From contig CP019636.1 of the NCBI GenBank assembly GCA_002163975.1, forward strand, positions 3,483,001-3,547,000: 64,000 bases of DNA, read 5' to 3'. Source of the DNA: Nostocales cyanobacterium HT-58-2 (GTDB taxonomy: Bacteria; Cyanobacteriota; Cyanobacteriia; Cyanobacteriales; Nostocaceae). Below, in pieces: positions 9,457 to 18,371 of the stretch (position 1 is its first letter; each line of letters starts with the position of its first letter). The notes below the pieces were generated by a model, which saw nothing but the letters and a program-made list of their open reading frames with translations, was not told the DNA's origin and made no database searches. The translations under genes and the position numbers were made by a program.

Positions 9457-9663
9457 ATGAAGACAACATCACCTAGATTTAACAAAAATCAATTTGTTTC
9501 CTTTATAGGCGGTATGGGAAAAATCTTAAATTGCCAACTAGATTCAGGTATGTGGGCTTATGCCGTTGAGATGGAAATGGGACCTCCACCAAAAGTAGGC
9601 AGGGTAGGTCCTGAGACAACAATTCTACTGTATGAAGCGGAAATTCAAGGCTTAATGAATTGA
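9457..9663 (+). CDS. Small conserved cyanobacterial protein of unknown function
   Basis: 68 residues beginning MKTTSPRFNKNQFVSFIGGMGKI. It has a strong ribosome site (AGGAG seven bases before the ATG). The sequence suggests a short beta-rich, SH3-like fold: FNKNQFVSF-IGG-GKI, then WAYAVEMEMG and TTILLYEAEI. Cyanobacteria have small proteins of this type, but no function is known to me. It is not linked in an operon with its neighbours. The good ribosome site and coherent beta pattern argue that it is a real gene. Confidence 0.65.
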   Translation: MKTTSPRFNKNQFVSFIGGMGKILNCQLDSGMWAYAVEMEMGPPPKVGRVGPETTILLYEAEIQGLMN

Positions 9664-10289
9664 TGAATTGCCCTACAATTCCTACTTTTTCTAACGTTAT
9701 AGTTTTGACAAGTTTGGACAAACTATATTAGTCAGTTGATAGCTCTGCTTGAATTGTCGGTGCCAGTAACAAAAATGTAAATTTTGCAAATGTCATATGA
9801 CTAGTTATCGTATGATGCATAACATATCAGAAGAAAAACTTATTGGCTGAACTTTGAACAGTTCAGCTAATGTTTTGAAAAAACTGATTGTCATAAGTTG
9901 TACGTTAATTTTATCTACATTCCATTTTGGTTTTTTAATGACATCATTTCGATGACAACATTAAATCAACTGGCGACCTTTACGGCTAAAACATGAGTCA
10001 AAAGAAGGGGTAGGAAGATGAGGGGAAGTAAGGAAAGTGCTTCTCCTATCCCAGAGGCACTCGCGTTCGGGTGAATCCTTCTCCTATCCCAGAGGCTGCG
10101 CCAACGGATACGCTCTTGCAAGCGCCAGTCACCTACAGAGGGAAAACAGCACTTGCAACAAGAGCGGCTCGCCGGACGCCAGTTCCCTTCGTAAGAAACT
10201 GCGGTACTGATTTCACCGTCATTCGCACGTCTCACCGCGTCACTGCGTCTCCCCATCTCCGTGTCTTCTTCCTAATCTCCTCACATCTG
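9664..10289. other. Intergenic; degenerate dispersed repeats
   Basis: The first 300 bases are AT-rich and featureless. From about 10037 the sequence CTTCTCCTATCCCAGAGGC appears twice 37 bp apart, followed by GGCTGCGCCAACGGATAC, typical of short cyanobacterial dispersed repeats. Overlapping frames here on both strands read through repeats and are not credible genes. Confidence 0.55.
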
Positions 10290-10913
10290 CTATTTCCTTG
10301 CCTGTATGACCTGCAAACTCCCACCTGCATACAATCTAGGCTCACCCACCTCAAACCCTGTCTCTGCCAGTAACCCAGCTAAATCAGTTTTTAGTAACTG
10401 CCAAGCTGTTTCTGTCTCAAATAACAGCAAAAACACCCACAATCCAGGTAAAAACAGGTAATTCGTGGGATTGTGAAAATCTACCAATGTAAAGACCCCA
10501 CCCGGCTTCAGCACTCGGTATACTTCTTGGATAATCTGTCGCAATTGCTGTTGCTCCATTTCATGCAGTGCTGCACTTGTATGCACCAAATCAAATTCAC
10601 CATCTGCAAACGGCATATCTTCAGCGAAAGCTTCGACATATGCGGCTTGAGGAACATTTTTTTGTGCCCGTTTTAAAGACAATGGAGAAGCATCAAGCCC
10701 TGTGACATTTTGTGAAGATTGCACTAAAAATTGCGTTGCTTGACCACTACCACAACATAAATCTAAAATTTTGGTATCTGCGTGAATTGTTAGTCCTTGC
10801 AAAGCTAATTGCCGGAAACGCCCTTCACCGCCTACAGTTACAGCCGCCAAACGGGATATGCTGTCATATAGCCATTGGTAGTGGTAACTCCAATCTCTTA
10901 AAATTGTAGCCAC
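10290..10913 (-). CDS. Class I SAM-dependent methyltransferase
   Basis: 207 residues, GTG start. Motif I ILDLCCGSGQATQFL (~49-63) binds SAM; motif II acidic loop GLDASPLSL; motif post-I FAEDMPFADGEFDLV; motif III LKPGGVFTLVDF. The overall pattern is UbiE/type-11-like, used on quinones, lipids and other small molecules; the substrate cannot be predicted. It is divergent from hemH with a 93-bp spacer, so the two probably share a promoter region. The C-terminal hydrophobic stretch NYLFLPGLWVFLLLF may contact the membrane or a lipid substrate. Confidence 0.85.
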   Translation of the reverse strand: MATILRDWSYHYQWLYDSISRLAAVTVGGEGRFRQLALQGLTIHADTKILDLCCGSGQATQFLVQSSQNVTGLDASPLSLKRAQKNVPQAAYVEAFAEDMPFADGEFDLVHTSAALHEMEQQQLRQIIQEVYRVLKPGGVFTLVDFHNPTNYLFLPGLWVFLLLFETETAWQLLKTDLAGLLAETGFEVGEPRLYAGGSLQVIQARK

Positions 10914-11006
10914 AACCTTTTCCCTTGTTGTTAACTTAGATATTTATTCAAGATATATTGTTAACATTAGTAAAAAAGCTGAAAAGTTTCGGGGATTTTT
11001 ACTGCT

Positions 11007-12170
11007 ATGGGTCGAGTGGGCGTTCTATTACTTAATCTCGGTGGTCCAGACAAATTAGAAGATGTCGGACCGTTTCTGTTCAACCTGTTTTCTGATCCAG
11101 AAATCATTCGCCTACCCTTTCCCTGGTTGCAAAAACCCCTAGCCTGGTTAATTGCCTCACGGCGTACCAGACAATCTCAAGAGAACTACAAGCAGATTGG
11201 GGGTGGTTCGCCGTTGCGACGCATTACCGAAGCTCAAGGAGAAGCCTTGAGACAGCAACTGCGTGCCTCGGGACAAGATGCTAATATCTACATCGGTATG
11301 CGTTACTGGCATCCCTACACCGAAGAGGCGATCGCCAAAATGACACAAGACGAACTTGAACGCCTTGTTATATTACCTCTGTATCCCCAATTTTCCATTA
11401 GCACCAGTGGTTCCAGCTTCCGGCTGTTAGACAGGCTCTGGCAACAAGACCCAAAACTTCAGCAGATTGATTACACCGTTATTCCCTCCTGGCACAAGCA
11501 ACCAAGTTACCTTCAGGCAATGGCGGAACTCATCGCTCAAGAATTAGACCAGTTTCCCAATCCTGATGAGGTTCATATTTTCTTCAGCGCTCATGGGGTT
11601 CCCAAAAGTTACGTTGAAGAAGCAGGCGACCCCTACCAGCAAGAAATTGAGGAAAGCACTTATTTGATTATGCAAACCCTCAATCGACCAAATCCCCACA
11701 TTTTAGCTTACCAAAGTCGGGTGGGTCCATTAGAATGGCTACAACCTTATACAGAGGAGGCAATTCAGGAATTAGGGGCAAAAGGCGTTAAAGATTTAGT
11801 CGTTGTACCTATCAGTTTTGTCTCAGAACACATTGAGACACTACAAGAAATTGACATTGAGTATCGGGAAGTCGCAGAAGAAGCAGGAATTCCCAACTTC
11901 CGTCGCGTACCAGCTCTGAACACCCATCCGGTGTTTATCAAAGCGCTGGCAGACTTGGTAATTGAGGCGTTGAAATCCCCCAGCTTCAAGCTTTCGCAAG
12001 TGACTCAAATGAAAAAAAAGGTTAGAATCTACCCTCCAGAGCGTTGGGAGTGGGGTTTGACCACCAGTGCAGAGGTTTGGAATGGTCGGATTGCTATGCT
12101 GGGCTTTATTGCATTGATTATCGAACTCATTACAGGTCACGGTCTACTACACATGATTGGGCTGTTGTAA
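11007..12170 (+). CDS. hemH: Ferrochelatase with C-terminal chlorophyll-binding (HLIP-like) helix
   Basis: Inserts Fe2+ into protoporphyrin IX, the last step of haem synthesis, at the thylakoid or plasma membrane. 387 residues, starting [20 protein letters not shown]. Catalytic motifs are SAHGVP (active His) and [10 protein letters not shown]. Residues ~345-387 form the extra cyanobacterial/plastid domain: a linker, then [20 protein letters not shown], a chlorophyll a/b-binding motif with the ExxNxR-like EVWNGR. Family knowledge: this helix links haem synthesis to chlorophyll and light status. Divergent from the methyltransferase at 10290. A perfect 11-bp inverted repeat follows the stop. Confidence 0.96.
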   Translation: MGRVGVLLLNLGGPDKLEDVGPFLFNLFSDPEIIRLPFPWLQKPLAWLIASRRTRQSQENYKQIGGGSPLRRITEAQGEALRQQLRASGQDANIYIGMRYWHPYTEEAIAKMTQDELERLVILPLYPQFSISTSGSSFRLLDRLWQQDPKLQQIDYTVIPSWHKQPSYLQAMAELIAQELDQFPNPDEVHIFFSAHGVPKSYVEEAGDPYQQEIEESTYLIMQTLNRPNPHILAYQSRVGPLEWLQPYTEEAIQELGAKGVKDLVVVPISFVSEHIETLQEIDIEYREVAEEAGIPNFRRVPALNTHPVFIKALADLVIEALKSPSFKLSQVTQMKKKVRIYPPERWEWGLTTSAEVWNGRIAMLGFIALIIELITGHGLLHMIGLL

Positions 12171-12193
12171 TCAAGTTGCTATGCAATCATTCC

Positions 12194-12225
12194 TAATTCG
12201 TCATTCAGTTAGTTATGACGAATTA
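12194..12225. terminator. Inverted repeat after hemH (possible terminator)
   Basis: TAATTCGTCAT and ATGACGAATTA pair perfectly around a 10-base loop, 23 bp after the hemH stop. There is no T run, so it may be a Rho-independent-like pause or simply a dispersed palindrome. It overlaps an upstream in-frame ATG (12215) of the next ORF, which argues for the later start at 12242. Confidence 0.4.
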
Positions 12226-12241
12226 CGAACTCTTAAAATTT

Positions 12242-12697
12242 ATGTGGTGGAAACACAACCATATTACTTTTCTATTGCTTCTGCTACTGAGTTGCTTGAC
12301 CATACTTTGCTTATGGTTTCCCGTCGATGATTCTAATTGCAATGCAGAAGCAATTTTTAAATCAACATCCCAAAAATACGAAGTGTCTGCCATCAAGGTT
12401 GTTGTTCAGCCGTGGCGTGGTGAACACCACGTTTATGGAATCTTTATTGTTCCAGATAAATACAAAGAACCCCCATTTTTTGTATTAACAGTAAAAGGTG
12501 CTGGCAGCTACTGTGAGAAGCCGTTTGGCACTTTACAAGATATTGATGGAATTTCTGCCGAACCTGGAACACATTTGATAAGGGATTACATTCGGACTCG
12601 AACCGCTCTGAGGTTAATTTTTCAGGGTTTGTACAATCAATTAAAAGATCCACAAAATTGGAAGCTAACTTATCCGGATAGTCCTGTTTTATTTTAA
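12242..12697 (+). CDS. Hypothetical membrane-anchored protein
   Basis: 151 residues from the ATG at 12242. A transmembrane segment or signal anchor (ITFLLLLLLSCLTILCLWF) is followed by a mostly beta extracytoplasmic domain with three Cys. The pattern YEVSAIKVVVQPWRGEHHVYGIFIVPD and the C-terminal RTALRLIFQGLYNQLKDPQNW are distinctive, but I do not recognise the family. The alternative ATG at 12215 lies inside an inverted repeat. It is 71 bp from hemH on the same strand and may be cotranscribed unless the hairpin terminates. Function unknown. Confidence 0.5.
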   Translation: MWWKHNHITFLLLLLLSCLTILCLWFPVDDSNCNAEAIFKSTSQKYEVSAIKVVVQPWRGEHHVYGIFIVPDKYKEPPFFVLTVKGAGSYCEKPFGTLQDIDGISAEPGTHLIRDYIRTRTALRLIFQGLYNQLKDPQNWKLTYPDSPVLF

Positions 12698-12997
12698 AGA
12701 CAGCAAAAGCATAAGGGAGAATGATTTGTAGCCATCTGACATTGTAAATTGCAACAGAAAATTACTACTTTTCGTTGGGTAGAACCCGCTCTATTTATAG
12801 GTACAAGGTCATTTTTTCAGATTCTAAAATAGAGTTATGTGACATGAATCATTCTTGTGCGATGCCTATGGCGGGCACTTCGTGCGATCGCCCTTTGGAG
12901 CATCGCCGAACGTGATTGCGTATCCGACAGAACAAGGTTAATCGCTCCTCTTATCGCTCAGTTGCCCTATATCCCTTAAGAAGAATTAGCAACAGTA
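12698..12997. other. Intergenic with HIP1-containing repeat
   Basis: Contains CCTATGGCGGGCACTTCGTG next to GCGATCGCC (about 12865-12893), a dispersed repeat also seen in altered form near 20525. No gene is seen. Confidence 0.45.
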
Positions 12998-14077
12998 ATG
13001 ATTGCAGACAATGTTCTGACGCCAAACACAGCTTTACGACAACCAAAATTATGGATGCCAGAGCGAGTGTTATTCACACCATCTGCGCTCTCTGAACCTT
13101 GGGGAAAACAGATATTAGCACGTGTGCAGTCTTTTAACTTACCTGTTGAAGAGTTACCCCGAAATCGCCTGACAGGTTTGCGCGGAGAATCTGAACGCGA
13201 CACTTATGGTATTGCCAAACGCACCCTTGCAGTTGTGACTGCACCGCCTAGTTCCTTCAAGCTTAGTCCCATCCCACCATCGGCTGATTGGCAATTTCAT
13301 CTTGCCGAAGGCTGTCCGGCACATTGTCAATATTGCTACCTAGCTGGTAGCTTGCAAGGTCCACCAGTTATTCGTGTGTTTGCAAACTTGCCACAAATAT
13401 TGGAGAACTTAGCAGCTTACGAGCAACCAGGCAACACAACAACTTTTGAAGTTAGCTGTTACACTGACCCTTTAGCTATTGAGCATCTGACAGGAAGCCT
13501 TGCTGAATGTATCCGCTACTTTGGCACTCGTGATGATGCACATCTGCGATGGGTATCAAAGTTTGATGCTGTAGATGAGCTACTCAATTTGTCACACAAT
13601 GGTCATACACGCTGCCGGATAAGTGTTAATGCTGCGCCTGTTTCTGGTCGTTTTGAAGGTGGGACGGCATCCGTATCATCACGGCTGATGGCATTACGGC
13701 GCTTGGCGCTTCCAACAGAACGAGGTGGTGGTGGGTATCCAGTCGGTCTGGTCATTGCGCCTATTATGCTGATAGATGATTGGCAGACGCATTATGGTCA
13801 TCTGTTTGACCAGATTAGCCAAGCACTGGATTTTGATTGTGACCTGACTTTTGAACTCATCTCGCACCGCTTCACACCTGGCTCAAAAGAGGTATTGCAA
13901 ACGTGGTATCCCCATTCAAAACTAGACATGGACGAAGCCAAACGCAGTGTCAAGCGAAATAAGTTTGGCGGCACAAAGTATGTGTATGATACTGACACGA
14001 TGAAAACTATGAAGCGCTTTTTTGAAAGTGAGATTCAACGGCGCTTTCCAAAAGCTAAAATTTTGTACTGGACTTAG
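12998..14077 (+). CDS. Spore photoproduct lyase-family radical SAM protein
   Basis: 359 residues. The radical SAM cluster motif is C106-x3-C110-x2-C113 (CPAHCQYC), the CxxxCxxC spacing that binds a 4Fe-4S cluster and cleaves SAM. Around it FHLAEGCPAHCQYCYLAGSL, TFEVSCYTDPLAIEHLTG, LRWVSKFDAV and RCRISVNA match the SplB family. In Bacillus SplB reverses the spore photoproduct thymine dimer. Cyanobacteria do not form endospores, so the substrate here (UV lesions in desiccated cells, or another dimer) is open. It is monocistronic and faces the aminotransferase gene, with a shared hairpin at 14122-14147. Confidence 0.85.
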   Translation: MIADNVLTPNTALRQPKLWMPERVLFTPSALSEPWGKQILARVQSFNLPVEELPRNRLTGLRGESERDTYGIAKRTLAVVTAPPSSFKLSPIPPSADWQFHLAEGCPAHCQYCYLAGSLQGPPVIRVFANLPQILENLAAYEQPGNTTTFEVSCYTDPLAIEHLTGSLAECIRYFGTRDDAHLRWVSKFDAVDELLNLSHNGHTRCRISVNAAPVSGRFEGGTASVSSRLMALRRLALPTERGGGGYPVGLVIAPIMLIDDWQTHYGHLFDQISQALDFDCDLTFELISHRFTPGSKEVLQTWYPHSKLDMDEAKRSVKRNKFGGTKYVYDTDTMKTMKRFFESEIQRRFPKAKILYWT

Positions 14078-14121
14078 TTTGTAATAAGTAGGTCGGCGGG
14101 AATAAAACTATATTAAGAAGG

Positions 14122-14147
14122 GTAAAGGGAAAACTTTTACCCTTTAC
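14122..14147. terminator. Hairpin between convergent genes
   Basis: GTAAAGGG pairs with CCCTTTAC around a 10-base AT-rich loop. It lies 45 bp after the SPL stop and 37 bp beyond the convergent aminotransferase stop, so it could terminate both directions. Confidence 0.5.
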
Positions 14148-14183
14148 TCCTACAAATTTAACATTTAGTTTATTAAAGGTCTC

Positions 14184-15020
14184 TCATGACAAGCAACTAG
14201 TATAATTTTTAAATAACTGCATGAGAATTTGAGTCTTTTCTCCTGGTTTTCCATTAGATATTTGTAAATCATCAATTTGAACTACGGGCATAATCTCTTT
14301 ATTTGAAGATGTTATGAAAGCTTCATCACAACTATTCAAATCACTGTAATAAATTGGTTGCTCAACTATCTCAAATCGATTTTTTGCAAGTTCCAAGACA
14401 ACATTTCTCGTGATACCATAAAGCACATTTTCTTTTGGCGTAATCAGTTGAGAGTCTCGAACAATAAAGAAATTGGTAGTCGTTCCTTCCAACACATGAC
14501 TCTGCTGATTAACATACAGTGCATCAATAGCATTAGCGCGTTTTGACTGCTGTAGCGCTATAATTGCAGAGATATAATTCAAAGTTTTTGCTTGAGGGAT
14601 AAACCGCTCCATTTGCACAGTGATGAGTTTAACTCCTTGTTCATAATATTGCACTTGATATTGAGAAACAGGAGAGACAAGAATCACTAGGCTAGGCTGT
14701 TCGGGAGGAGTAATAAAGTCGTCTGAAGCACCTCCTGTCACGACAATCCGAATGTTAGCTTCTGGGAGATTATTGCGCTTCAGTGTCTCTTGAATAAGTG
14801 CTTCTATCTCCTGAGTTGACCATGGCAAATTTAAGCCAATTAATTCCGCTGATTTTTGCAACCTTTGGATGTGTTCTTGAAGTTTAAATGGTATTCCATT
14901 ATAAGTGCGTAGATAATCAAAGACTCCATATCCTCTGACAATTCCTAAATCATTAATTGGCAGAGACGCTTGGTCAGAGATAACATATTTTCCATTAACG
15001 TAAGAAATAACTTGAGCCAT
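14184..15020 (-). CDS. Class IV aminotransferase (branched-chain / D-amino acid / ADC-lyase type)
   Basis: 278 residues, PLP fold type IV. The Schiff-base lysine is K145 in IPQAKTLNYISAI. The cofactor phosphate region is LEGTTTNFFIV and YGITRNVVLELA; the N-terminal RGYGVFDYLRTYNG is typical. Enzymes of this class act on branched-chain amino acids (IlvE), D-alanine (Dat) or aminodeoxychorismate (PabC); the sequence alone does not decide. Its leader is ~150 nt and contains a terminator-like hairpin and a very short ORF (see the separate feature), suggesting attenuation. Convergent with the SPL-like gene, divergent from purB. Confidence 0.85.
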   Translation of the reverse strand: MAQVISYVNGKYVISDQASLPINDLGIVRGYGVFDYLRTYNGIPFKLQEHIQRLQKSAELIGLNLPWSTQEIEALIQETLKRNNLPEANIRIVVTGGASDDFITPPEQPSLVILVSPVSQYQVQYYEQGVKLITVQMERFIPQAKTLNYISAIIALQQSKRANAIDALYVNQQSHVLEGTTTNFFIVRDSQLITPKENVLYGITRNVVLELAKNRFEIVEQPIYYSDLNSCDEAFITSSNKEIMPVVQIDDLQISNGKPGEKTQILMQLFKNYTSCLS

Positions 15021-15076
15021 TTTCTATTTTTTAAATTTGCTGTTATGAGTCATCATAAGCAATCATAAAACAAGAA

Positions 15077-15139
15077 AAGCCTCCAATTTTCTGTTAGAGG
15101 CTTGAACAGTCATTGAGAAGAGAAATGCTGGAGAAGCAT
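15077..15139 (-). promoter_or_regulatory. Candidate attenuator upstream of the aminotransferase
   Basis: Read on the minus strand, a ten-codon ORF (15139-15110, product MLLQHFSSQ) precedes a 7-bp hairpin AAGCCTC/GAGGCTT (15103-15077). A T-rich tract follows (TTCTTGTTTT). All of this lies upstream of the start at 15020. A second small inverted repeat (AATGCT/AGCATT) spans the start of the mini-ORF. The order leader peptide, terminator, gene is that of attenuation, but no alternative antiterminator was proven by eye. Confidence 0.35.
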
Positions 15140-15335
15140 TGCAGTTACATTCTCCCTTATGGCTAACAATGTACCCACATCCAGAAGGCATAGATTAGTA
15201 ATGTAGTATTTTGTACTAAGGTGTCATAATGTACAGTCAAAGTCTAAGGCAAAATTTTGCCAAAAGTCTTGTGAATAGTCTTTATGACTTGCCACGTTCT
15301 TTGTACAATATGACGGTTGTACTCTGTGGCGGACT

Positions 15336-16631
15336 GTGATTGAGCGTTATACCTTGCCCGAAATGGGCAATCTATGGACAGAAGCATATAAACTAAAAAC
15401 CTGGCTGCAAGTAGAAATCGCTGTTTGTGAGGCTCAGGCAGAGTTGGGTTACATTCCAACTGAAGCAGTTGAGGAAATTAAGGCAAAGGCGAATTTTGAT
15501 CCGAAGCGGGTTTTGGAAATTGAAGCTGAAGTCCGCCACGATGTGATTGCCTTCTTAACAAATGTTAATGAATATGTTGGTGATGCAGGACGTTATATTC
15601 ACCTGGGTTTAACCAGTTCTGATGTGTTGGATACAGCTTTAGCACTGCAACTGGTTGCCAGTCTGGATGTGTTGATTCAACGTCTGGAAGATTTGATTGA
15701 GGCAATACGCCAAAAGGCAAAAGAACATCGCACTACTGTGATGATTGGGCGTTCCCACGGTATTCATGCTGAACCTATTACCTTTGGTTTTAAGCTGGCT
15801 GGATGGTTAGCAGAAGTGTTGCGACACCAAGAACGTCTGAAAATTGTGCGTGAAACGATCGCTGTTGGTAAGATTTCCGGTGCAGTGGGAACATATGCCA
15901 ACATTGAACCACGCGTTGAGGCGATCGCCTGCCAAAAACTTGGACTTCAACCGGATACAGCATCGACACAGGTGATATCGCGCGATCGCCATGCCGATTA
16001 CGTGCAGCAATTAGCCTTGCTAGCCGCATCAATTGAACGCTTTGCCGTTGAAATTCGCAATTTGCAAAGAACAGACGTTCTGGAAGTAGAAGAATTCTTC
16101 TCCAAAGGACAAAAAGGCTCCTCAGCAATGCCTCACAAACGTAACCCCATTCGCTCAGAAAGACTCACTGGAATGGCGCGATTGGTTCGCTCGCATGCTG
16201 GTGCTGCTTTGGAAAATATCGCCCTGTGGCATGAAAGGGACATTTCTCACAGTTCTGTAGAACGGGTTATTTTGCCAGATGCTTGCATTTTGACTCACTT
16301 CATGTTGGTGGAAATCACTGAGTTGGTGAAAAATCTGCTCGTGTATCCAGAGAACATGGAGCAGAATATGAATCGCTATGGTGGTGTCGTGTTCAGCCAA
16401 AAGGTGCTACTCGCTTTGGTAGACAAGGGAATGAGCCGTGAGGAAGCTTACGCAATTGTGCAAGGAAACGCTCACACTGCTTGGAACAAACCAGACGGCA
16501 ATTTTCACGACTTAATTACCAAAGACCCCCGCGTTACCCAAAAGTTATCGCCAGCAGAAATTGAAACATGTTTTGATCCACAACAGCATCTGCGGCACTT
16601 AGACCAGATTTACCAACGGCTGGGAATTTAA
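15336..16631 (+). CDS. purB: Adenylosuccinate lyase
   Basis: Cleaves adenylosuccinate to AMP and SAICAR to AICAR, both releasing fumarate, in purine synthesis. 431 residues, GTG start giving MIERYTLPEMGNLWTEAYKLK, the expected cyanobacterial N-terminus. The fumarase-superfamily signature GSSAMPHKRNPIRSE is the mobile catalytic loop carrying the active Ser. GLTSSDVLDTALALQ and GRSHGIHAEPITFG (general acid His) are also conserved. A weak ribosome site and the GTG start suggest moderate translation. A strong hairpin follows the stop. Confidence 0.97.
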   Translation: MIERYTLPEMGNLWTEAYKLKTWLQVEIAVCEAQAELGYIPTEAVEEIKAKANFDPKRVLEIEAEVRHDVIAFLTNVNEYVGDAGRYIHLGLTSSDVLDTALALQLVASLDVLIQRLEDLIEAIRQKAKEHRTTVMIGRSHGIHAEPITFGFKLAGWLAEVLRHQERLKIVRETIAVGKISGAVGTYANIEPRVEAIACQKLGLQPDTASTQVISRDRHADYVQQLALLAASIERFAVEIRNLQRTDVLEVEEFFSKGQKGSSAMPHKRNPIRSERLTGMARLVRSHAGAALENIALWHERDISHSSVERVILPDACILTHFMLVEITELVKNLLVYPENMEQNMNRYGGVVFSQKVLLALVDKGMSREEAYAIVQGNAHTAWNKPDGNFHDLITKDPRVTQKLSPAEIETCFDPQQHLRHLDQIYQRLGI

Positions 16632-16649
16632 CTAAATCGCCGTAAGTCT

Positions 16650-16680
16650 CCCACTGAATTTGGTACTCCAAATCAGTGGG
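16650..16680. terminator. Strong hairpin after purB
   Basis: CCCACTGAATTTGG pairs with CCAAATCAGTGGG around TACT, 13 pairs with one bulged A, starting 18 bp after the stop. No T run follows, so it may be a terminator of weak type or an old element end. Confidence 0.5.
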
Positions 16681-16840
16681 GGTATATGAAGGCAGGAGAT
16701 ATTGCTATAAATATCGTTTGGAAATAGGCGCTAGAGCCGAATCTAGTGTGTCTCTAGGAAGATACTCTGAACTTTTCCTTGTGTTTGAATTGGCTCACAG
16801 CTGTGTGTGATTAAGCATAGCTGGCATACAAGGAGAAAAG

Positions 16841-17803
16841 ATGTCAGAAAGTACGTCAAATTCAGAAATGCTATACCGAGTTCTCGGTAGTACAGGAGAG
16901 AAAGTTTCTGCGATCGGACTGGGTGGTTGGCACATTGGCTTGAAGTATGTCGATGAGCAATTGGCTATCCGGATTATTCGCACTGCGATTGATCGTGGCA
17001 TCACCTTTATGGATAACAGTTGGGATTACAACGGTGGCGTCAGCGAAATTCGCATGGGCAAAGCGCTGCGCGATGGCTACCGCGACAAAGTGTTCCTGAT
17101 GACGAAAATCGACGGTCGCTCCAAGAAAGAAGCAGCAAGACAAATAGACGAGTCCCTACAACGCTTGCAAGTTGATTATATTGATCTTGTCCAGCACCAC
17201 GAAATCATCCGGTACGAAGACCCGCATCGAGTTTTCGACAAAGAAGGGGCAAATGCTGCTTTTATAGAAGCGCGTGAAGCTGGTAAGCTCAGATACATTG
17301 GCTTCACTGGTCATAAAGACCCCCATGTTCATCTACATATGCTTGCAGTTGCAGCCGAGCATGGATTTAAGTTTGATACAGTTCAGATGCCACTCAATGT
17401 CATGGACGCACACTACCGGAGCTTTGAAAAACTGGTTGTGCCAGAACTAGTCAAACAAAATATCGGCGTTCTGGGCATGAAAAGCTTGGCAAATGGTATT
17501 ATCTTACGGTCAAAGACTGTAACGCCAATTGAGTGTCTACACTATGCCTTGAATCTGCCCACATCAGTTGTAATTACGGGAATTGACAGCATGGAGATTC
17601 TTGAGCAAACATTTGAAGCAGTCCGTACATTCCAGCCAATGAACGAGCAGCAAGTGCGATCGCTGTTAGCAAAAACAGCAGAAGCAGCATCACGCGGAGA
17701 GTTTGAGCCATTCAAAACCTCATCCATTTTTGACAGTACTGCCCAAAATCCGGATTGGCTTGGAGAAGAGCCACAGCGCATTCAACAATTGATGCCAACT
17801 TGA
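16841..17803 (+). CDS. Aldo/keto reductase
   Basis: 320 residues, (beta/alpha)8 NADPH-dependent oxidoreductase. The catalytic tetrad is visible: Asp in FMDNSWDYN, Tyr in the same block, Lys in MTKIDGR, and His in LVQHHEI. The N-terminal VSAIGLGGWHIG and the VGVLG-like segment IGVLGMKSLANG are typical. Substrate unknown; members reduce carbonyls, often methylglyoxal-like compounds. A good ribosome site (AAGGAG) sits seven bases before the ATG. Single gene, followed by remnants of an IS200/IS605-like element. Confidence 0.9.
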   Translation: MSESTSNSEMLYRVLGSTGEKVSAIGLGGWHIGLKYVDEQLAIRIIRTAIDRGITFMDNSWDYNGGVSEIRMGKALRDGYRDKVFLMTKIDGRSKKEAARQIDESLQRLQVDYIDLVQHHEIIRYEDPHRVFDKEGANAAFIEAREAGKLRYIGFTGHKDPHVHLHMLAVAAEHGFKFDTVQMPLNVMDAHYRSFEKLVVPELVKQNIGVLGMKSLANGIILRSKTVTPIECLHYALNLPTSVVITGIDSMEILEQTFEAVRTFQPMNEQQVRSLLAKTAEAASRGEFEPFKTSSIFDSTAQNPDWLGEEPQRIQQLMPT

Positions 17804-17807
17804 CAAC

Positions 17808-18135
17808 TCCTCGCCCTAAAAGTGCGAGGATTCTTGGGCTGAATCTTGCCTCTACCAACAGTGTTGATTTTGGTCTTACAGTCTCATGTCTAGTCCGACT
17901 ACACTTTCTACAGCAAGCACTCTTATTGGACTACTCCCCAAGCGTAAGTTTCCGTGTGCCCCACGGTACTTATTTATTTTTTTTCGTCCTTACTGTGTGG
18001 ACTGTTTAACACCATTGACAGTTAGGAATTTTGAGATCACGGAGTAGGACGTTAAACCTGTTTCCTCATCGTTCTCACGGTCATTGACCTATTCATATTA
18101 TACCAGAAAAGCCGTCCTACAAGGACGGGGTTTTA
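17808..18135. mobile_element. Remnant of an IS200/IS605-like element (no intact gene)
   Basis: Begins with a hairpin (CCTCGC...GCGAGGATTCTTG). It continues with sequence related to the region at 55.8-56.0 kb (both contain GATTCTTGG and a CCCCAAGCG / GCCCCACG-type segment) and ends with CCGTCCT-ACA-AGGACGG followed by GGTTTTAGACCC. Such hairpins are typical of IS200/IS605 ends. No tnpA or tnpB frame survives. The assignment is by resemblance only. Confidence 0.35.
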
Positions 18136-18262
18136 GACCCAAATTTCTGATAAACAACAGAGAAGATCGCATTGATGGATGCGTTAAGCAAGAGCTAATG
18201 CAAATATAAGATTGGCATTAGTTGGACTGTAAAATCTATAACAACGGTAGTTGAGAGTTGGT

Positions 18263-18290
18263 GAGCCAGCGCGTTGCGGGGCTCTTTTTC
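18263..18290 (+). terminator. Rho-independent terminator
   Basis: GAGCC...GGCTC with a T run directly behind (CTCTTTTTCTTTTT). It lies upstream of the gene at 18372 and overlaps a possible earlier start of it, which makes the ATG at 18372 more likely. Confidence 0.55.
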
Positions 18291-18371
18291 TTTTTATACT
18301 TGTACAATACAGAGTTTTTCTCACGCTTGCAGTTTTTCACTCTAAATTCCAATGTTGTAGGGCAGTCTTTT

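Noticed and set aside
9966..10373. Overlapping ~100-codon frames on both strands
   Set aside because: They run through CTTCTCCTATCCCAGAGGC-type dispersed repeats, overlap each other, and one runs into the methyltransferase gene.
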